In this document: one piece after another, positions 26,206 to 34,097 of the stretch
Layout of the letters: each line of letters opens with the position of its first letter
How positions within the stretch are numbered: the first letter of the stretch is position 1
Assembly: GCF_031180885.1 (NCBI RefSeq)
Contig: NZ_JAPSLK010000001.1
Coordinates: 475,158 to 539,157, forward strand
DNA: 64,000 nucleotides
DNA from: Saccharothrix sp.
GTDB lineage: Bacteria > Actinomycetota > Actinomycetes > Mycobacteriales > Pseudonocardiaceae
Reading direction: 5' to 3'
Translations under genes and position numbers: made by a program
The notes under the pieces: generated by a model
What the model was told of the DNA's origin: nothing
The model's database searches: none
The model's input: only the letters and a program-made list of their open reading frames with translations

Positions 26206-26827
26206 GGGCGGGCAACGCCTTCGTCTGCCGCTCGAGCAGCCCGTCGAACGCGGCCAGGCCGTCCGGGGACTTGGCGTCCCACTGCAGCCGCACCAGCAGG
26301 TCGCCGTTCGAGTAGTGCGCGCGAGCGGTCGGCCGGGTCGGCTCCTCGGACCCGGCGGGCGTCGACACCGCCCTGGTCACGCCGTGCACGGCGGGCCTGC
26401 GCTCCAAGCCCCACCGGAGCTGCACCTCGTCCAGGCGGTCGGCGGCCCGGCGCGCGGCGTCCGGGTCGGCCATCCGGACCACGGCGGCGATCACCCGTCC
26501 CTGCGGCAGGTCGGAGCCCATCGTGAGCCGCGCGGGACCGGCGCCCTCCTCGGTCAGGATCGCGATCTCCGCCTCGTGCAGGAATTCCAGCCGGACCAGG
26601 TCGGGGAGGGCGCGGACGCCGGCGTCCACCCCGGGGTGCGCGTGGAAGTCGCCGAGGGCCAGCACCAGCGGGTCGTCGGCCATCCGGCCGGCCTCACCGG
26701 TCGGTGCCACGTTCCACGCGCTCGCCGGCACCGGCTTGCCCCACACCGCCCACGCGCTGACGCACACCGCCGCGAGCACGACGACGACGAGCAGCGAACT
26801 CAGCTTCGAGGCGCGTTCGTCCGCCAC
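26198..26827 (-). CDS. Single-pass membrane protein with extracytoplasmic domain, 209 aa
   Basis: No family recognised. A short cytosolic start (MADERASKLS) leads to one membrane helix (LLVVVVLAAVCVSAWAVW, about residues 11-28), leaving about 180 residues outside. The outer part has two halves with a similar strand-helix look (LVLALGDFHAHPGVDAGVRA and RVIAAVVRMADPDAARRAAD). GTG start at 26827. It sits inside the glycan operon, overlapping the next gene by 8 bp, so it probably takes part in glycan assembly or modification. 95 bp separate it from the big glycosyltransferase upstream. Confidence 0.7.
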   Translation of the reverse strand: MADERASKLSSLLVVVVLAAVCVSAWAVWGKPVPASAWNVAPTGEAGRMADDPLVLALGDFHAHPGVDAGVRALPDLVRLEFLHEAEIAILTEEGAGPARLTMGSDLPQGRVIAAVVRMADPDAARRAADRLDEVQLRWGLERRPAVHGVTRAVSTPAGSEEPTRPTARAHYSNGDLLVRLQWDAKSPDGLAAFDGLLERQTKALPAHG

Positions 26828-26922
26828 TCGACCCCCCTCAGGACCAGATCAAGGCGCACGCGGAAACCGGCGCCGTCGGGATTGTCGCGATCCCGACGGC
26901 GCGCGTTACACGTTTCTGCTGA

Positions 26923-29900
26923 TCAGAGTGGGCGAAGCCACAGTGTGACGAACTTCGTCCCCGACTCGTTGGCGATGGCGACGAGGTCCTCGTCGGCGTG
27001 GTCGCCGGACACCGGGCCACCTTCGAGGACCGGGGCCGGGGCGTAGCCGAGCTTGCGGTAGCCCAGCAGGACCTCGGTCGGGTCGTCGCCCAGTTCCGCG
27101 ATCGCGTCCGGCGCGAACTCGCACACCACGTGCGGCCGGTCGCGGTCGAGGATCGCGGTCAGGCCGGCGATGGCCCGGTGGTCGCGGCCCTGGAGGTCGA
27201 CCTTCACCAGGGAGACCCGGCGGTCCTGGAGTTCCGGACGGCCGTCCAGGCGCACCGCCGGGACGACGACGCCGCCCGCCGTGCCGTCGGACAGCTCGTG
27301 GGCGCGGTGGTCGCCGCTGTTGTCGCCCTCAGGCACCAGGCGGATCTCGGTGTCGGTGTCCCACGCGGCGATCGGGAGGACCGTCACCAGGTCCGCCGCC
27401 GCCGGCGGGAGGTTCGCGGCCACGTTGCGGCGCAGGTAGTCGGCGTTCACCGGGTTGGCCTCGACCGCGACCACGGACGCGACGCCCGACGAGCGCTGGA
27501 GCAGGCGCAGCGAGTGGTAGCCCACGTGGGCGCCGACGTCCAGGAACGTGCCGTTGCCGACGAGTTCGGCCATCAGGTCGGCCTCGGACTGCTCCCAGCT
27601 GCGGTAGTAGGCGAGCCACGGCAGCATCACGCGGTCCACGGGCAGCAGCAATGCGCCGGCGTCGCACACCACGACGTCCGCGCCTGCGGGCACTGGGGCG
27701 TGCTTGAGCCGCGCCGCGTCGCGCACCGCCGCGAGGTCCCGGGTCAGGTCGGCGATCCGCTGGTCGCGGGCGTCGTGGGCGCGGTCGCGTTCCACGAACA
27801 TGTCGAAGGACTTGCGCTCGCCCTCGTCCAGGCGCGCGGTCAGCCGGTCCAGGCTGCCGTCGAGCTTGCGCTCCAGGCCCGACAGCGCCTCCTCGACGCC
27901 GTCCAGGTCCTTGACCTTGCCCTCGACCGCGGCGAGGCGGGTGCGCACGCCGTTGTCGGCGTAGCGGGCCGCCTGCTGCGCGGTCTCCAGCGCGGACAGG
28001 CGGGCGACCACGTCGCTGAGCGTGCCCTCCACGCCGTCCACGATCGCGCCCATCACCCGGCGCTGGTGGACGTCGTAGTGGTCGATCGCGCGCAGCACGG
28101 CCTTGCGCAGCGCGGGCGCGAGGGGCGTGCGGGACGCGGTGCCCGCGTCGGCGCGCCACAGCAGGGCCTGGCGGGAGTCGTGCAGCGGGCGCAGCGGGTT
28201 GTTCACCCCGGCGGCCGGCGCCACGCCCGCGCGGGCGGTGGTGCGCTTGTCGTAGGCGAGCTTGAGCTGCTCGCGCATCCACTCGGCGCAGTTCGCCATC
28301 GAGCGGGTGCGCAGGATGTGCTCGCGGGCCGCGCGGCCGCGCCGGTCCGCCTCGGCCGGGTCGTCGGCGACCTCCCGCATGGCGCGCGCCGCCGCGTCCA
28401 GGTCGGGGTCGGCCCACAGCGAGGTCGCCTCGTACGGGTCGTTGCCCTTGCCGACCGGGACCAGCTCGTACGGGATCGGCCAGCCGGTCGTGGCGTCCAC
28501 GAACTCCGCGGTGCTGGAGTAGTCGGTGGAGATCACCGGCATGGCGCGGGCCATCGCCTCGGCCACGGTCAGGCCGAAGCCCTCGCTGCGGTGCAGCGAC
28601 ACGTAGGCCATGCTCGACGCGTACAGGTCGTTCAGCTCCTGCACGGTCAGGTACTTCTCGACCAGCTCGACCCGCGGGTCCTCCATCGCGCGGACCCGCA
28701 GCCGCTCGGCCACGTCCGGGCGCTTGTTGCCGTTGATCGCCTTGATCACCAGGCGGACGTCGTCGCGGCCCGGGAACGCGCGCTGGAACGCTTCCAGCAC
28801 GCCCCAGGGGTTCTTGCGCTCGCCGATGCTCAGGAAGTCGAACGCGAACAGGAACCGGACCGGGTCACCGGGCTTGCGGGCCGGGCGGTCGACCTCGCCC
28901 GGGTCGCGCACCGGCATCGGGATCGCCTTCACCGGCTTGTCGGTGTGCTTGGCGATCGCCTCGCGGCAGAACTCGCTGATCGTCCACACCTCGTCGACGA
29001 GGTGGAACGCCGAGTGCATCCAGCCCGGGAACTCCTCCAGCTCCCACGCCCACAGGCCGATCCGGTACCGGTGGTGGCCGACGTGCGGCCGGTTCTCCAG
29101 CACGGCCTGCGTCTGGTCGGCGTTCACGCACAGCAGCGTGATCGGGTAGTGCGGGTCGCCCTTGGTGCCCGGCTCCGGCATGCCGGTGCGGCTGGACACC
29201 AGCCGGTCCTCGACCACGGAGCTGATCGGCACGCCGGCGCGGGCGATCGCGTCGTGCGCGATCCGGCCCAGCTCGCCGACGCCCAGCTCCGCGGTCAGGT
29301 AGCCGACGACGTTGACGCCGAACTCGTCACCCGGCTCGGCCGGGTCGACCGGCTCGCGGGGCAGCGCCCAGTCCGGCAGCGACTCCTCGGTGACCCCCGA
29401 GGTCTGGCACCACGCCCGGAACGGCTTGGCGTCGCGGCCGTGCGGGCGCGGGAACGCGGTCTTCAGGTCCGGCCGGCCCTCCCACACGGCGGCGGTGAGG
29501 CGGTTGAGCACGGTGCCCGCGGGGGCGTCGTCCGGCGGTCCGGCCAGCCACTCGCGCAGCGCCCGGCCACCGTCCGGCCCGAAGGCGTGCGGCGGCAGCG
29601 GGTCGCCCTTGCGCTCGGCCTTCACCCACGCCTCGCGGAACAGGGTCCGCACGGTCGGGGTGACGCGGGTGCCGTCGGCCATCTTCGCGAAGCCGTACGG
29701 GATCGACTCCAGCGACTCGGCGTACCCGTTGTCCTGCAAGGACTTCCGGTACGAGTCGCAGAGCTGCTTGACCACCGGGTGCTCGGACAGCACCACGCGC
29801 GGCTTGGCCGGCGTGTGCACCGACAGCAGCCACGGGCGCTCCGGCCGGTAGCCGGAGAAGTGGAAGAACCGCAACGGTTTCCCGTCCGCGGTGAGGTTGC

Positions 29901-30588
29901 CGTCGGCGTCCCGCGCGACGGGGCGCTCGTGCACGTTCCAATAGGCGACGTTGAACCCGGGGTCGCGCAGCACGTGGTTGTCGAACAGCGCGGGCACCTG
30001 GTCCACCCACCGCTGGTCGGTGAACAGCTGCTTCTCCGGCGCCACCACGGCGTCGTGCCGCAGCCGCTCGGCCCAGAAGTCCAGGAACGGCTCCGAACCC
30101 GGACCGGTCGCCACGAAGCCCAGGTTGAAGATGCCCGAGCCCATGATCACGGCTTCGCTCGGGTCCTTGCCGTCGCGCGGCAGCGGGCGCAGGTGGTGCG
30201 GCGTGAGCACGATGCCGTGCGCGGACGCCAGCTCGGCCAGCTCGGGCATCGGGGCGAACACCTCGATGTCCGGGTCGAGGTAGATCACCACGTCCGAGGT
30301 CTTGCGCTGCTCCCGCAGCAGGTACGGCTTCACGGCCGTGGCCAGCTCGGTGACGTTGTAGGAGGTCGCCATCCGGAGGTAGTCCTCGGGGTCGATCCCG
30401 AACGCCTCCGGGCCGACCGTGCGCAGGCGGCCCTGCGTGGTGCCGGAGTCGCGCGGCGCGTCGATCACCGCGATGACGAAGTCGTGGTCCTCGTGGTGCG
30501 CCAGGTAGGAGGCGGCGAGGACGCGTGCGGCGGGCAGGTAGTTGCGCGCGACCACGGTGCACGTGGTCACGGTGGGGCGGTCAGCCAT
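26923..30588 (-). CDS. Giant fusion: two glycosyltransferase modules, coiled coil and FkbM methyltransferase
   Basis: A 1221-residue cytosolic enzyme. Residues about 1-300 look like a GT-A glycosyltransferase with a metal-binding DPD (105-107, in YLDPDIEVF). Residues about 420-790 form a GT-B/GT4 transferase, beginning at GVNVVGYLTAELGVGELGR and carrying the E-x7-E type motif HRSEGFGLTVAEAM near 666-679. Residues about 850-960 are charged heptad-like helices. Residues about 985-1221 are an FkbM-type methyltransferase with the SAM loop FLDVGAHVGYHSL (1015-1027). It could add two sugars and O-methylate the product. ATG at 30588 overlaps the preceding stop by 8 bp. Confidence 0.87.
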   Translation of the reverse strand: MADRPTVTTCTVVARNYLPAARVLAASYLAHHEDHDFVIAVIDAPRDSGTTQGRLRTVGPEAFGIDPEDYLRMATSYNVTELATAVKPYLLREQRKTSDVVIYLDPDIEVFAPMPELAELASAHGIVLTPHHLRPLPRDGKDPSEAVIMGSGIFNLGFVATGPGSEPFLDFWAERLRHDAVVAPEKQLFTDQRWVDQVPALFDNHVLRDPGFNVAYWNVHERPVARDADGNLTADGKPLRFFHFSGYRPERPWLLSVHTPAKPRVVLSEHPVVKQLCDSYRKSLQDNGYAESLESIPYGFAKMADGTRVTPTVRTLFREAWVKAERKGDPLPPHAFGPDGGRALREWLAGPPDDAPAGTVLNRLTAAVWEGRPDLKTAFPRPHGRDAKPFRAWCQTSGVTEESLPDWALPREPVDPAEPGDEFGVNVVGYLTAELGVGELGRIAHDAIARAGVPISSVVEDRLVSSRTGMPEPGTKGDPHYPITLLCVNADQTQAVLENRPHVGHHRYRIGLWAWELEEFPGWMHSAFHLVDEVWTISEFCREAIAKHTDKPVKAIPMPVRDPGEVDRPARKPGDPVRFLFAFDFLSIGERKNPWGVLEAFQRAFPGRDDVRLVIKAINGNKRPDVAERLRVRAMEDPRVELVEKYLTVQELNDLYASSMAYVSLHRSEGFGLTVAEAMARAMPVISTDYSSTAEFVDATTGWPIPYELVPVGKGNDPYEATSLWADPDLDAAARAMREVADDPAEADRRGRAAREHILRTRSMANCAEWMREQLKLAYDKRTTARAGVAPAAGVNNPLRPLHDSRQALLWRADAGTASRTPLAPALRKAVLRAIDHYDVHQRRVMGAIVDGVEGTLSDVVARLSALETAQQAARYADNGVRTRLAAVEGKVKDLDGVEEALSGLERKLDGSLDRLTARLDEGERKSFDMFVERDRAHDARDQRIADLTRDLAAVRDAARLKHAPVPAGADVVVCDAGALLLPVDRVMLPWLAYYRSWEQSEADLMAELVGNGTFLDVGAHVGYHSLRLLQRSSGVASVVAVEANPVNADYLRRNVAANLPPAAADLVTVLPIAAWDTDTEIRLVPEGDNSGDHRAHELSDGTAGGVVVPAVRLDGRPELQDRRVSLVKVDLQGRDHRAIAGLTAILDRDRPHVVCEFAPDAIAELGDDPTEVLLGYRKLGYAPAPVLEGGPVSGDHADEDLVAIANESGTKFVTLWLRPL

Positions 30589-31726
30589 CGGCCTTGAGCA
30601 CCTTCAGCTGGGCGTCGAGGACTTCCTTGAAGCCCTTCTGGGCGGCGGCCAGGTTCGGGGCGGCCACGTCCACGCGGACGATCAGGCCTTCGCTGCCGTA
30701 GTGGCCGCGGACCCGCGCGTTGCCGCCGTTGGCGGCGTCGATCTGGCCCGCCAGGACGGTGGCGGGCGCCTCCGCGAACGGCGTCATGCTGTTGCCCAGC
30801 TGGATGTCGTGCAGCGCCGTGGCGGCGGCGTTGGCCGCGGTGGCGTCGGAGGCCTCGACGATCAGGATCACGCCCGTCGCGCCGCCGTCGAGGGTGAACT
30901 GGGCGAGCTTGGCCTTGCCCGCGCCCGCGGTCGTGTAGGCCTGGACTTCCGAGTCCAGCAGGTACTTCAGGTTCGGGACGGCGGAGAACGCGGTGACGTT
31001 CTTGTTCTGGTTGACCTTGCCGGAGAACTTGCCGATCGGCATCGGGTCCGGCGGCGCGCTCGGCGTGGTGCTGGTCGACGTGGTGGACTGCGCGGTCGTC
31101 TGGTCGCCGCCGGCCGTGGGCGACGAGCCGTCGCGGCCCCAGATCATGTACGCGCCGAACGCGATGCCGGCGAGCAGCACCACGGCCAGCACGATGCCGA
31201 TGACCTTCTTCTTGCCGCCGCCGCTGTCCTCGTCGAAGACCTCGGGCCCTTGGGCGATCCAGGACGGGTTCGGGTCGCTGTACCCGCCGAAGCCGTCACC
31301 CGAGCCCCACGGCGTGCCGCCGGCGGGAGCACCACCCTGGGCGCCGCCCGGCCAGCCCGGCTGGGCCTGCTGCGGGGGCATGCCACCGGGCGGCGTGACG
31401 GGGCGCACGTACTGGGTGCGGTCCGAGTCCACGGGCGGGCGGACGCCTCCCGAAACCACCTGGGTGGCGTCCGGGTTGGCGGGCTTGCCGCCCTGGACGA
31501 CCTGGGTCGCGTCCGGGTTGGCCGGCTGCTGCTGGGGCGGGGTGGCCTCCCACCGGAACGGCGGGGCGAACGGGCTCTGCCCCTGCTGACCCTGGGGCTG
31601 CGCCGGACCGCTGCCGCTGCTCGCGGAGGCCAGCAGCTCGTCCCGGCGACGGCGGTAGTCGTCGGCGCTGATCCGACCCTCCGCCAAGGTCCGGTCGAGT
31701 TCCGACAGCTCGTCTTGCCAAGACAT
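30581..31726 (-). CDS. Membrane protein with SHOCT-like N-terminus, first gene of the glycan operon
   Basis: A 381-residue protein. Residues 1-35 form a short helical module (ELDRTLAEGRISADDYRRRR) typical of SHOCT-like oligomerisation segments. A Pro/Gln/Gly-rich cytosolic linker follows, with a repeated motif (ANPDATQVV, twice). One membrane helix (VIGIVLAVVLLAGIAFGAYM, about 178-197) and an extracellular domain of about 150 residues after a Thr/Ser linker complete it. ATG at 31726 has a strong GGAGGAG site. It heads the run of six minus-strand genes ending at 22555 and overlaps the glycosyltransferase start by 8 bp. Function unknown; a scaffold or sensor is plausible. Confidence 0.78.
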   Translation of the reverse strand: MSWQDELSELDRTLAEGRISADDYRRRRDELLASASSGSGPAQPQGQQGQSPFAPPFRWEATPPQQQPANPDATQVVQGGKPANPDATQVVSGGVRPPVDSDRTQYVRPVTPPGGMPPQQAQPGWPGGAQGGAPAGGTPWGSGDGFGGYSDPNPSWIAQGPEVFDEDSGGGKKKVIGIVLAVVLLAGIAFGAYMIWGRDGSSPTAGGDQTTAQSTTSTSTTPSAPPDPMPIGKFSGKVNQNKNVTAFSAVPNLKYLLDSEVQAYTTAGAGKAKLAQFTLDGGATGVILIVEASDATAANAAATALHDIQLGNSMTPFAEAPATVLAGQIDAANGGNARVRGHYGSEGLIVRVDVAAPNLAAAQKGFKEVLDAQLKVLKADG

Positions 31727-32085
31727 CCCTGCTCCTCCAGTGTCAGCGCGCGAGCGCCATTGTGACGCATGGCCGTCGTGGGCCCACCGGGATCGGTCAC
31801 TTGTGATCCGGTCGTTGCCGCTGTGCGGTTCGGTCACGTGGTATGGACCGGTGCGGGCGCACTGAGAGCATCGCCGGGACACGGGTCGACGGTTACAGCG
31901 GCACTGCTCAACCGGGGTTCGGGGAGCCTTTCGCCCGTACCGCGCCGTCCCGCAGGCTACCGGGGGCCGCCGTTCGGCCGACAGGTGAGCACCGCGGAGA
32001 AGCGTCGAGGACGCGGGGTCGAGGTGTTCGGCACGGTACGTCGTTGCCGGGGGCGGCGCCGGGGGATGACGCCGCCCCCGAGGGG
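31727..32085. other. 359 bp without a supportable gene; upstream region of the glycan operon
   Basis: Contains only unconvincing frames on both strands. It includes several cggtcac words around 31795-31845 and presumably the promoter of the minus-strand operon starting at 31726, but I cannot pick -35/-10 elements with confidence. Confidence 0.5.
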
Positions 32086-32271
32086 TCACTTCTTGGTCAG
32101 GATCGTCGGGCCGACGATCCGCCGCGCGAGGCGGCGCAGGGTGCTCTTCTTCGGCTGCTGCGGGGTGGGCTGCTGCTTGGCGGGGGGAGGGGTGGTCGCG
32201 ACGGGGCTGATGCGGAGGGTCGGTGCGTCGTCGCCTGGCTGGGACTGGGGGGAATCCTGGCTGAACGTCAC
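32086..32271 (-). CDS. Possible small protein, 61 aa, Pro/Gln-rich with basic C-terminus
   Basis: A short frame starting at the GTG at 32271 with AGGA about 8 bases upstream. The N-terminal two thirds are polar (SQDSPQSQPGDDAPTLRI) and Pro/Gln-rich. The C-terminal third is strongly basic (KKSTLRRLARRIVGPTILTK). No known family. It is 44 bp downstream of the Thr-rich surface protein gene on the same strand. The layout of an acidic/polar leader and compact basic end could suit a small peptide product or a nucleic-acid or membrane binding tail, but no modifying enzyme lies nearby, so I do not call it a peptide precursor. Confidence 0.45.
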   Translation of the reverse strand: MTFSQDSPQSQPGDDAPTLRISPVATTPPPAKQQPTPQQPKKSTLRRLARRIVGPTILTKK

Positions 32272-32315
32272 GCGGCGATCCTGCCAAACCACGCTCCGTG
32301 AGCGCGTAGGGGAGA

Positions 32316-32714
32316 TCAGCAGAAGATCAAACCGCAGGGCTTGGTCGTCGTGGTGGTCGTGGTCCGCGACGTGGTGGGGGGTCTGGTGGTCGTCGGCGGC
32401 TTCGTCGTGGTCGTGGTCGGGGCCGCGGTGGTCGTGGCGGACGACTCGGTGGTGGTCGTGGCGGACGACGACGACGACGTCGTGGTGGTGGACGACGCGC
32501 TGCTGGACGACGACTGCGTGGTGGTGGCGGCGGTCGTGGTGGTGCGGCCGGGCTGGGACGCGCCGGTGACCACGACGATGTCCGCGCCGTCGGCGGGCAG
32601 GCCCGAGGGCGGCAGCGGAGCGTCCGTGGTGCCGTTGGCGAACAGGGCGGCCATCACGACGCCGATCAATGCCCCGACGGCGAGTCGCGCCGGGCCACCC
32701 GCAGCGGTGAGCAT
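32316..32714 (-). CDS. Ser/Thr-rich membrane-anchored or secreted protein, 132 aa
   Basis: An N-terminal hydrophobic segment (about residues 10-27: LAVGALIGVVMAALFANG) is followed by a short linker and then about 75 residues made almost entirely of Thr and Ser, with Pro/Arg near the end. It finishes with KPCGLIFC. Such tracts in actinobacteria are typical targets of O-mannosylation and act as extended wall-spanning stalks. The two cysteines at the very end could form a small disulfide loop. The underlying DNA is a low-complexity GTGGTCGTGG-type tract. Start ATG 32714. Function unknown. Confidence 0.68.
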   Translation of the reverse strand: MLTAAGGPARLAVGALIGVVMAALFANGTTDAPLPPSGLPADGADIVVVTGASQPGRTTTTAATTTQSSSSSASSTTTTSSSSSATTTTESSATTTAAPTTTTTKPPTTTRPPTTSRTTTTTTTKPCGLIFC

Positions 32715-32811
32715 TGACCTTGACTACCGGCCTCACTCAATCGGGTCAAATCGTTCGGCACATTTGGTACCGGGTCGGTACGCGTGGTACCTGCCCGGTA
32801 CCGGTCCGTGC

Positions 32812-33240
32812 CTACGCCAGTTCGGCGGTCAGCGTGATCGTCGTGCCCGCCAGCGCCTGGCTGACCGGGCAGTTCTTCTTGGCGTCCTCGGCCGCGGCGG
32901 CGAACTGGTCCGCGTCCACGCCCGGCACCGCGCCCCGCACGGTCAGGTGGACGCCGGTGATCCCCTTGCCCGGCTGGAAGGTCACCTCGGCGGACGTGTC
33001 CAGGTGCGTCGGCGGCGTGCCGGCCTGGTCCAGGGCGTGCGAGAACGCCATCGAGAAGCACGCCGAGTGCGCGGCGGCGATCAGTTCCTCGGGGCTGGTC
33101 CGGCCGTCGGCCGCGGTCTCCGTGCGCGCGGGCCAGGACACCGCGTACGAGCCGAGGCCCGACGACTCCAGCGCCACGGTGCCGTTGCCCTGGAGGAGGT
33201 TGCCCTCCCAGTGGGTGCTCGCCTTGCGGGTGGCGGACAT
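32812..33240 (-). CDS. OsmC-family peroxiredoxin
   Basis: A thiol peroxidase of the OsmC/Ohr superfamily, 142 residues, reducing organic hydroperoxides. The two redox cysteines are Cys61 (HSACFSMAF) and Cys124 (KKNCPVSQAL), and the SPEELIAAAHSAC segment is the family signature. It is nearer OsmC than Ohr by this motif. The ATG at 33240 has GGAG about 5 bases upstream. Cytosolic. It stands alone between the tRNA gene and the Thr-rich protein; no regulator of the OhrR type is adjacent. Confidence 0.9.
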   Translation of the reverse strand: MSATRKASTHWEGNLLQGNGTVALESSGLGSYAVSWPARTETAADGRTSPEELIAAAHSACFSMAFSHALDQAGTPPTHLDTSAEVTFQPGKGITGVHLTVRGAVPGVDADQFAAAAEDAKKNCPVSQALAGTTITLTAELA

Positions 33241-33321
33241 GGGAACTCCGTTCGCAGCGGGAGGAACCGGTTCGGGGCCAAACCTATCGGCGCCGGCGCG
33301 AACCCGCCCGCTGGAGGAAAG

Positions 33322-33358
33322 CGAAGAGGCGGGCACCCGATGGGTGCCCGCCTCTTCG
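33322..33358 (-). terminator. Terminator of the tRNA-Gly gene (17-bp arms)
   Basis: A near-continuous hairpin with arms 33322-33338 and 33342-33358 (GAAGAGGCGGGCACCC and complement) and a 3-base loop. It begins 7 bases beyond the 3' end of the minus-strand tRNA. Confidence 0.85.
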
Positions 33359-33364
33359 GCAGCG

Positions 33365-33437
33365 AGCGGATGACGAGACTCGAACTCGCGACCCTCACCT
33401 TGGCAAGGTGATGCGCTACCAACTGCGCTACATCCGC
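33365..33437 (-). tRNA. tRNA-Gly(GCC)
   Basis: A 73-nt cloverleaf on the minus strand. Acceptor arms GCGGATG/CATCCGC pair perfectly with discriminator T. The D arm is GCGCAGTTGGTAGCGC, the anticodon stem-loop is TCACC-TTGCCAA-GGTGA (anticodon GCC), and the T arm is GCGAG-TTCGAGT-CTCGT. The CCA end is not encoded. A strong hairpin terminator follows directly. Confidence 0.97.
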
Positions 33438-33462
33438 CGACACGAAGAACTATACAGGAGGC

Positions 33463-33858
33463 TCAAACCGCGTTTCGACCGGGGGGTCGAACCCCCTCCA
33501 GCAGGCGGTCGACCTCGGCCAACCGCTCCGCCGGCCACCGCCACTCCCACAGCGGCCGGACCCGGTCCACGACCTCGCCCGGCAGCCACGGCGCCACCAG
33601 GTGCCGCAGCTCCCACTCGTCGAACACGTGCTCGTAGAAGCTGACCACCGACGCGTTGGACAGGAACTGCTCCTGCTGGAAGCACCAGTGCGCGAAGCCG
33701 TACACCCGGGTCAGCGTGTCCCGGTCGTCGTCCCGGTGCGCCTCGAGGGCGAGCTGCCACAGCTCCGACAGGAACACGTGGCACGACCAAGACTCGCGCT
33801 CGATGACGGCGCCCAGCTCGGGGAGGAGGGCGGAAGCCCTTGTGCGCCAATCGACCAC
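33463..33858 (-). CDS. Hypothetical protein, 131 aa, Trp-rich
   Basis: No function recognised. A soluble helical protein rich in Trp, Phe and Tyr (ERESWSCHVFLSELWQLALE; RVYGFAHWCFQQEQFLSNAS; YEHVFDEWELRHLVAPWLP), resembling small domains of unknown function common in actinobacteria and often found near immunity or regulatory proteins. Start taken as the GTG at 33858; upstream in-frame sequence is Arg-rich and poorly coding. No ribosome binding site is seen. It is 25 bp upstream of the tRNA-Gly gene on the same strand and may be cotranscribed with it. Confidence 0.65.
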   Translation of the reverse strand: MVDWRTRASALLPELGAVIERESWSCHVFLSELWQLALEAHRDDDRDTLTRVYGFAHWCFQQEQFLSNASVVSFYEHVFDEWELRHLVAPWLPGEVVDRVRPLWEWRWPAERLAEVDRLLEGVRPPGRNAV

Positions 33859-34097
33859 GCGGCAGGAGACTACTCGTCGCAACGGCCCGCGGGACGGGTT
33901 CCGCAGCCACCTGACGCCTTCCCGTAACCGGCTCGTCACCGACCGCGATCCGGTGGCCGGCGGCGCGGACTGCTCCGAACGGCCCACGCCGACCGTCTGG
34001 TCTTCGGTATCGGGTCGCTATCGCTTCGGGGCGGGTCGAGCCGGCTGTGGCATCTTGACCGGGTACGACTGAAGGCGGGCGGGAGGTGCCGGGCGGG

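Noticed and set aside
26998-30597. 1199-aa frame on the + strand opposite the giant glycosyltransferase
   Set aside because: An antisense by-product of high GC: Arg/His/Val-rich with no domain, while the minus strand has clear motifs throughout.
32086-32714. Ribosomally made modified-peptide cluster (small basic peptide plus Cys-ended Thr-rich protein)
   Set aside because: No modifying enzyme, protease or dedicated transporter lies nearby.
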